From positions 1,124,001 to 1,188,000 of the forward strand of contig JAESUZ010000771.1 of NCBI GenBank assembly GCA_017311185.1: 64,000 nucleotides of DNA, in the 5' to 3' direction. A program made the position numbers and the translations under genes. Positions 56,760 to 64,000 of the stretch are shown here, one piece after another. The notes under the pieces are model-generated. The model was not told where the DNA came from. It did not search any database and saw only the letters and a program-made list of their open reading frames with translations. Each line of letters opens with the position of its first letter. Positions within the stretch are counted from its first letter, which is position 1. This stretch comes from Proteles cristata cristata (taxonomy: Eukaryota > Chordata > Mammalia > Carnivora > Hyaenidae).

Positions 56760-57235
56760 TCCGGAAATGCTCCAGATGCCCCTCAACTGGGAGTGTGGGA
56801 GTGGATAAATGACCTGTGAGGAGTCCAGCAGTGGCAGACTACTCAGCAATAAAAAAGAATGAGATACACACTTCCACAGATGAAGCTCAGAAACTTTTTC
56901 CCTATGCTTAGGGAAAAAGAAGCCAGACTCAGGAGGCTACACCCCGTATGGTTCCATCTATACAACATTCTTGCAAAGGCAAACTGACAGGGACAAGAAG
57001 CAAGAGTGGCGGTTGCCAAGGGCAGAAGGAAACCTGCTTACAAAGTAGCACAGGGGGGCTGGAGGGGATGATGGAAAGGTTCTAGATCTTCGTGGCGGCT
57101 ATGTGACTGTAGACATCTGTCAAAACTCTTCAAACTTCAATAGCTGAAATGAATACTATGCTGTATGTTACGTAACTGGAATTTAAACAGAAAACTTAAA
57201 AAGAAACCTCTTCAACTGTATACCTAAGTAAAAAT
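56760..57235 (+). mobile_element. Old LINE-1 3' fragment in a TET3 intron
   Basis: Matches the old L1 (L1M) 3' end in order: CCCCTCAACTGGGAGTG, GAGTGGATAAATGACCTG, TACTCAGCAATAAAAAAGAA, GATGAAGCTCAGAAAC, AGAAGCCAGACTCAGGAGGC, TATGGTTCCATCTATAC and GGCGGTTGCCAAGGGC. Confidence 0.82.
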
Positions 57236-57255
57236 TCCTTAATTTAAAAAGTGGG

Positions 57256-57475
57256 GTTGAGGGGCTGGGTTGTTCGGTCGGTGAAGCATCTGACTTGGGC
57301 TCAGGTCATGATCTTGCGGTCCGTGGGTTCGAGCCCGCATCAGTCTCTGTGCTGACAGCTCAGAACCTGGAGGCTGCTTCAGATTCTGTGTCTTCCTCTC
57401 TTTCCCCCTTCCAGACTCACTCACACCCTCTCTCTCTTTCTTTCTCTCTCAAAAATAAACATTAAAAACAAACAC
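57256..57475 (+). mobile_element. Can-SINE, first of a same-site pair
   Basis: Plus-strand SINE GGTTGAGGGGCTGGGTTGTT.. to CAAAAATAAACATTAAAA. Target duplication CCTTAATTTAAAAAGTGGG (57237-57255) / CCTTAGTTTAAAAAGTGGG (right side near 57475-57493). Confidence 0.9.
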
Positions 57476-57495
57476 CTTAGTTTAAAAAGTGGGAA

Positions 57496-57705
57496 GGGGC
57501 GCCTGGGTGGTTCAGTCGGTTAAGCATCCGACTTCAGCTCAGGTCATGATCTCACAGTCTGTGAGTTTGAGCTCTGTGTCGGGCTTGTGCTCACAGCTCG
57601 GGGCCTGGAGCCTGCTTTGGATTCTGTGTCTCCCTCTCTCACTGACCCTCCCCTACTCATGCTCTGTCTCTCAAAAATAAATAAATGTTAAGAAAATAAA
57701 TAAAA
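57496..57705 (+). mobile_element. Can-SINE, second of a same-site pair
   Basis: Plus-strand SINE GGGGCGCCTGGGTGGTTCAG to CAAAAATAAATAAATGTTAAG. Target duplication AAAAAGTGGGAA on both sides, so it landed in the right-hand target copy of the previous SINE. Confidence 0.92.
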
Positions 57706-58640
<935 letters not shown>

Positions 58641-59204
58641 GAAAATGCTGCATATCTGTATGATTTTAGTGAAAAACCAAGGGCCCTTGTGTTGTGGAAA
58701 ACAATTTCGGGTAGCTTCTTGAAAAGCTAAACATATAATTACCATATGACCAGGCAATGCCATTCCTAGGAATATACCCAAGGTGACTGGAAGCAGGGAC
58801 TAGGACAGGTGTTTGCACACTCATGTTCAGAGCAGCACTGGTCACAGCAGCCACACAGCAGGAACAACCCAAGTGTCCATCAACAGATGCATGGATATAA
58901 GACGTGGACTCTCCAAACAATGGAATAGTCATAAACCTTAATGAGGAAGGAAAATCTAACTCATGCGACAACATAGATGAACCTAGAGAACATGTTAAGT
59001 GAAAGAACCCAGACACTAAAGAATATGTACTGTATGATTCCACTTACACAGAGTACCTAGAAGAGTCACGTTCACAGAGACAGAAAGTGGCTGCCAGGGT
59101 TGGGGCGGAGAGAATGGGGAATTATTATTTAATAGGTACAGAGTTTCCCTATGGGATGATGAAAAAGTCTTGAAAAATCTAGAGTGTTCTGATGGTTGCA
59201 AAAT

Positions 59205-59268
59205 GGTTGCAAAGCAATGTGAATGTTGGGCCGCCTGGTTGCAAAACAATGTGAATGTTGGGCCGCCT
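59205..59268. repeat. 32-bp tandem duplication that includes a SINE 5' head
   Basis: The unit beginning GGTTGCAAAGCAATGTGAAT occurs at 59205-59236 and 59237-59268 with one mismatch. Its last 11 bases (GGGCCGCCT part) are the start of the SINE that follows. Confidence 0.93.
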
Positions 59269-59445
59269 GGGTGGCTCAGTCAGTGCAGTGTCCGAATCTT
59301 GATATCAACTCAGGTCATGAACCCAGGGTTGTGGGATAGAGCCCTGTGACAGGCTCTGCGTGGACAGCATGGAGCCTACTTAAGATCCTCTCTCTCCCTC
59401 CCTCTGCCCCTCCTTCGCTCTAATATTTAAAAAAATACAAAACAA
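59258..59445 (+). mobile_element. Can-SINE, old, in a TET3 intron
   Basis: Plus-strand SINE GGGCCGCCTGGGTGGCTCAG to a shortened CT-rich part and an A-rich tail. Inserted in the old L1. Confidence 0.88.
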
Positions 59446-59545
59446 AAAAAGAGTGAATATAGTTGATGCCACTAAACTGTATACTTAAAAATGGTTAAAA
59501 TGGCCAATTTTCTGTTATGTATATTTTAACACAATTTTTAAAAAT

Positions 59546-60639
59546 TAGACAATACACTGTATAAAAAAATAAAAAATAAAAAAAGACAATAAACTGTGTA
59601 AAAAAGAAAAATAAAAAATAAAAATAAAATAATTTTTTTAAAAATTAAAAAAAATTAATAATATACCCCAAACCAGTGAACTATATACTTTGAATGGATA
59701 CATTGCATGGTGTGTGAATTATATCTCAATAAGGTGCTTAAAGAAAACAAAAAGCAAGGGCCTTGGGCTCTGCACTGCTGCCAGGTCCCCAGGTCCTCAC
59801 ACAACTCACATCCAGAACTCTTCCTCAAAAGATAAGGAAACGGCAAAGGGCTGAGGAGTTGTGGGACAAGGTGGCTGATCTCCCCTAAGGGCTCCAACTA
59901 ATTCTCTGACCTGATAAGATGAGGGATGAGGGCAGACTACAAGGGCTTGCACTCAAGGCGGGGGCTCCACCAAGGAGTCCACACAAGGAGCTTTCGTAAG
60001 TAGTTTCCTGCTCTAGAAGGGAGCAGGTGGTTGGCGGGTGGAGGGGAGAGTGACAAGGAGACACTAACAAACAACACAAGCAAAAGGGGATCAAGTGATG
60101 AAGTAGGGCAGCGGGGAATGAAACAGGAAAAGGAATGCATTCAGACACATTGACGAGAAAGTGACTTTGGGACCATCTGACTCTAGGGGCTGAGGGACAG
60201 GGCAAAGTCTTAAATGGACTTCCACTTTTGTGGCACAGGACAGTGGGGTGGGTTGTTTACACACTGGAGCTGAGGTCCTTTGGAACATTCGAGTGGCTAT
60301 TTCTAGTTAGACCCCAGCACATTGGGTCTGATAAGGTCAGGAGATGCCTGGGCTGGAGACACACTTGGTCATGAGTACGTCAGGGAGCTGTGCAAAGAGG
60401 CAGCCAGGCGTGCAGTATAAATAAGGAAAGTGGGCCAGATGGACAGCTGGGGGTGGTGTGGATCATGGCCAAGTGAAAAACACTTGCCCCTTCAAAATGG
60501 GTAGGCCAGGCCTCCTCTCCATCAGCCACTGCCTGGTGGGAATTCCAGCCTAGTGTAGCTACCTCTTCCAATTTTAACAAGAAGAAAACAGAAATCTAGA
60601 TTTTTACCTGAAGTCTCTCCTTTTAAAGATGTGAGCACC
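59546..60639 (-). other. TET3 intron sequence, A-rich start, otherwise nothing recognised
   Basis: 59546-59660 is an (A)n/TAAAA low-complexity run that may be an expanded L1 tail. The rest shows no feature. Confidence 0.45.
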
Positions 60640-61010
60640 TAATTCAACTTTTTAAAATCATGGTAAAACACATGTGACATAAAATTTACCACTGCAGCCA
60701 TCATTAAGCACACGGCCCAGAGGCAGAAGTACATTCACCCTGCTCTGCAGCCATCACCGGAACTCTGTCCACCCCCAAAGCATCCTATCTTCCCAAACAG
60801 AAACCCTGTACCCATTTACCTGCACTCTCCCTTCTCTCTGGCCCCTAACCCATGGTAACAGCCATTCTACTTTCTGACTCTGAGTAGTTTGACTACTCAC
60901 AATACTTCATATATGTGGAATCATAGTGTGTTTGTCCTTAGAATAACCACTTCAAGGTTCATCCATGTTGTAGCAGATGTCAGAATTTCCTTCAAAATTT
61001 TAAGGGACAC
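60640..61010 (-). mobile_element. Old LINE-1 3' fragment
   Basis: Antisense old L1 3' end: AGTACATTCACCCTGCTCTG, GCAGCCATCACCGGAACTCT, TATCTTCCCAAACAGAAACC, AACAGCCATTCTACTTTCTG, ATATGTGGAATCATAGTGTG, then CAAGGTTCATCCATGTTGTA. Confidence 0.87.
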
Positions 61011-63632
61011 ATTAAACAAAACATATCCCTGGCCCATGAGTTCCTGCTCTGGGCCAACCCACAGAAGCACCGGTTACATCATTATTTTTTAAAAACGTTT
61101 TTTGGGATCAGTAACACATGAACATGTCATTAAGTCATGTGGTATCAGGGCTCCCTGTGTGACTGTCTGGCCTCCACAGACAGAGCCAGGCGTATCATGA
61201 ACATCAACACACATCCTGGGTACTGATAAGACTGCAGTCTCTGTCACCAGGCTTTCTGAGGCTCTACTGGCAATCCCTGCTCAGTGCTCAGGGTAGGGCA
61301 CTGGCTAATCACACTCATGTGCAACATGTGTTCAGAGCACACAGGGAAACACCTGACCTGTCAAAGCTGAGACTGAGGCCATGTCTTTTTGGTTTCCCAA
61401 GTGGCAAACACATAAACATGATAAGCACAAGCAGACAGCTCTCTGGGGCCACACCCTCGGAGGCCGATGGGTACACTCAAAAGAAGTGTAAGAAAACAAT
61501 AAAGTGGCGCTCCCTACCCCTATTATGAAGGAAGCCGGCAGGACTGAATGCACGACGTGCAAAAATCAAAAGGCCAGTGTAAGGCAGGAAGACACCAACA
61601 CCTGAGCGCAGCCACACTGGTGGCTCATATACCGCCATGGATCACAGACAGAGCCCCCAGATTCTGGCCAGGAATCCTCTGCTCACTGCACAACAACAGC
61701 ACAGCACCAAAGAAAGCCCACATCTGTTTTCCTACTCCTGGTACTTAGTTCCAATCCGTGGGGTTCCCCAGGAGGTCTGTTCCACCCCTGCCCTCAAGGG
61801 GCCTTCATATATCTGCCTTTAGACCGCTGTTATCTTCACAGACTGGCCCTAGCAGCATCTCCACGATTCTTCTATCCAAAGTGCATTTGTGCGGTCGGCG
61901 GTGTTTGTTTTTGGCATGTCTCCATTTATTCTGAACCCCTGGAATGCTACCTGGTCATTCCCTTACTCCCATACTTGCCGACTTCCATACTTAGTACAAG
62001 CCTCCTCCAAAGTGGAGAGTATCAGTGCACTCCCTGGGCTATCTCACTGCTTCCTTAGATCCTTCTCTCAACACACATTTGCTGGGGACCCAGGATGTAC
62101 CTCAACTTTGTCCCCCAAGAGCCAGGCCGGGCAAGTCCAGAATTAGTCAGGCACACGGCTTTTAGACAAACCTACTGGTTGGGCTGTCCAGGCTGTAGAC
62201 AAAGACATGAACCTGGCTGGAAATGGAAACCCAGGCTCTAGAGAGGAGACAAGAACAGGTGGTGGGCGGGAAGAGCCACAGGAAGTGTCCACCACAGGCA
62301 GCTGGATGCTGCCGCTTGCCCGTACCCATAGACTACTGCCTGGGCTCTTGATGCCACACTGACACTAAGAACAATCTGCTCTCCTTGCCACTTATGGGTC
62401 ACTTCCCAGTGTGTGTGGGGCGGTAGAGGGAAGCAGGGAAGGGAACACCTGCCCTTTTCCAACTTCCAAGGAGGTAGAACTGTTTAGATGAGCTCTACCA
62501 CCAAGGTAGATAGGGTATTTGGTGGCCGTGTAGGCAAAAAACAAGTCCACTGCACTAGGAGAGATAGCTAGAAAAGAAAAACACAACTCAGCACCACCGT
62601 TTTCTTACCACTGTAATAGTCAATGGCCCACCTCCATTTGCTCTTCCCTATAAAACACAATCTGCCTCCTCTCTCCTTTTCTCTTCCCTCGTCAGATACA
62701 GGAATTTCCCCACTTCTGGGAACATGGTCACTATGCATTCCCTTCTATCTGGGCTTTTCTTTCAAAGCTGGCATCACCCACCAGGGTTTGGTGATACCCA
62801 TGAGCTATTTCAAACTTTGGACAAGACATCAGGTGCCTCGTGCGCTCTGCTCTGGGCATCTGCCCACAGGTCCTGGAGGACCAACGTGTGCAGACCAAGT
62901 TCCTCCCCCCCCATCATTCTGCTCCCCTCTCCCTGCTCCCAGGAACTGAGCTCACCACCTCACCTGGGCACCTCCGTCCTCAGCCCTAGCAGAGACGCAC
63001 AGGTGCTGCTCCCCGGAGCTCAGGGGCTGGAAATGCACACTCTCTTCCACATCACCTACACAGCCAGCTGTTTTCTGCCCTTGATCCAACTGTTTCTGAA
63101 GAGGGAAAAGTCCCTAGGCTCCACCTGTGTGAGATCTTCAGTTTCCTATCCAAGACTTTGGAATTCTCCAACAACTACATGGATTAGCAGGAATAAGGGG
63201 CAGATATGTCACTGATGGGTTCTCTGAGGGATAACACTGCACCCTGATCAGCCACAGACAGGTACAGTCTACCTCCCACTGCAATACCTCTCTTTCAGGA
63301 GGGTGGGGACACTATATTTCTTCATAACTCTGAAGGCTCTCTGTAGCTCCCCATTATTTTATTATAGATAATTCTGCAATACTGACTGAAAACTTGCTAA
63401 AAAGATACGTGATAGTTCAGGTACAGACACCTTTCATAGTCATTAAAACCAAAGGTGCAAAGGCATGGCGTATATGAGATAAAAACAGCCATGTGCACAG
63501 ATGGACACAGGCTGACAAAGGTCATCTTCCCACCTTTCCTCACTCAGTGAGCTGTATATTCACACAGCCTGTTACCTTTGCTCACATGACTCTCTTTTCC
63601 AGAAATGCTTCTACTCTCTGGTCAGCCATTTA
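61011..63632 (-). other. TET3 intron sequence, nothing recognised
   Basis: About 2.6 kb without a repeat I can name. I searched it for the preceding TET3 exon (expected text GCPIAKW before a donor) and did not find it. Confidence 0.5.
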
Positions 63633-63833
63633 TTAAAAAAAAAATCTTTTTTTTAATGTTTATTTATTTTTGAGGGGGTCAAAGAGAGAGGGAGACACAG
63701 AATCTGAAGCAGGCTCCAGGCTCTGAGCTAGCTGTCAGCACAGAGCCCGATGCAGGGCTTAAACTCACGAACCATGAAATCATGACCTGAGCCGAAGTTG
63801 GAAGCTTAACCGACTGAGCCACCCAAGCACCCC
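63633..63833 (-). mobile_element. Can-SINE in a TET3 intron
   Basis: Minus-strand SINE with A/T-rich left end and GAGCCACCCAAGCACCCC head. Target duplication about GGTCAGCCATTTA / CGTCAGCCCATTTA. Middle GAGCTAGCTGTCAGCACAG (not the young type). Confidence 0.9.
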
Positions 63834-64000
63834 TCGTCAGCCCATTTAATGTGGCTCTGTATTCATGGCCCCAGGCGCCCTCCTCTGACAAACCAAGCCT
63901 CGTGTTCTTCCCACCATTCATATCCCTTGACCCTGAACTCTATCGCACTGAGTCTGCCTCTCACAGGTGGACCTTGATCACTCAAGTCTGTGATTTTGTT

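Larger units (their letters stand above)
58641..59545 (+). mobile_element. Old LINE-1 3' fragment in a TET3 intron
   Basis: L1M-type 3' end in order: ACCATATGACCAGGCAATGC, AAGTGTCCATCAACAGATGC, CAATGGAATAGTCATAAACC, GAACCTAGAGAACATG, TGTATGATTCCACTTACAC and GTGGCTGCCAGGGTTGGGG. After the SINE at 59258 it ends with AAATGGTTAAAATGGCCAAT. Followed by an A-rich stretch to about 59660. Confidence 0.85.

Overview
The window is mammalian nuclear DNA, almost certainly from a carnivore. The evidence is more than two dozen copies of a tRNA-derived Can-SINE: heads reading GGGCGCCTGGGTGGC, a box-B-like GGTTCGAGCCC, a CT-rich middle and an AAATAAA tail. The head and body resemble the feliform (cat-side) type. 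The youngest copies differ from the domestic-cat consensus as I remember it, so a non-felid feliform is possible; that is only an inference.

The only intact gene I can support is TET3, the 5-methylcytosine dioxygenase, on the minus strand. Its six last coding exons lie at 58277-58069, 55818-55668, 52988-52899, 52386-52249, 47830-47494 and 46906-45129. All junctions are GT-AG and the phases agree, giving 2,703 nt, or 900 codons plus TAG. Together they encode most of the catalytic domain: part of the Cys-rich region, the HxD iron motif, the disordered insert, and the second iron histidine with the 2-oxoglutarate arginine. A repeat-free block at about 39115-45128 is the probable 3' UTR, with an AATAAA at its far end. 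Exons upstream of 58277 lie beyond the window.

Positions 1-38690, downstream of TET3, are a retrotransposon graveyard. A minus-strand L1 (1-12477) sits inside an older L1 (12478-13985). It is itself interrupted by a near-full-length minus-strand L1 (4610-10414, 15-bp target duplication), by a short plus-strand L1 (1297-1918) and by SINEs. Another plus-strand L1 lies at 16270-18348, an old L1 at 24190-27265, a full-length L1 with a GC-rich 5' UTR at 28628-35776, and another old L1 at 35860-38690. Between them are SINEs, a MIR and a minus-strand processed pseudogene that I assign to FNBP1 (about 20281-21410).

Positions 45129-64000 are the TET3 gene body. Its introns hold SINEs, an L2, a MIR, ancient L1 fragments and a possible solitary LTR.

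I found no RNA genes, CRISPR arrays, operons or microbial genes, and no new biological system. The most informative oddities are a SINE insertion with an apparent 3' transduction, a young SINE subfamily, paired SINEs at one target site, a SINE-head inverted repeat, and a spaced tryptophan repeat in the TET3 disordered insert.
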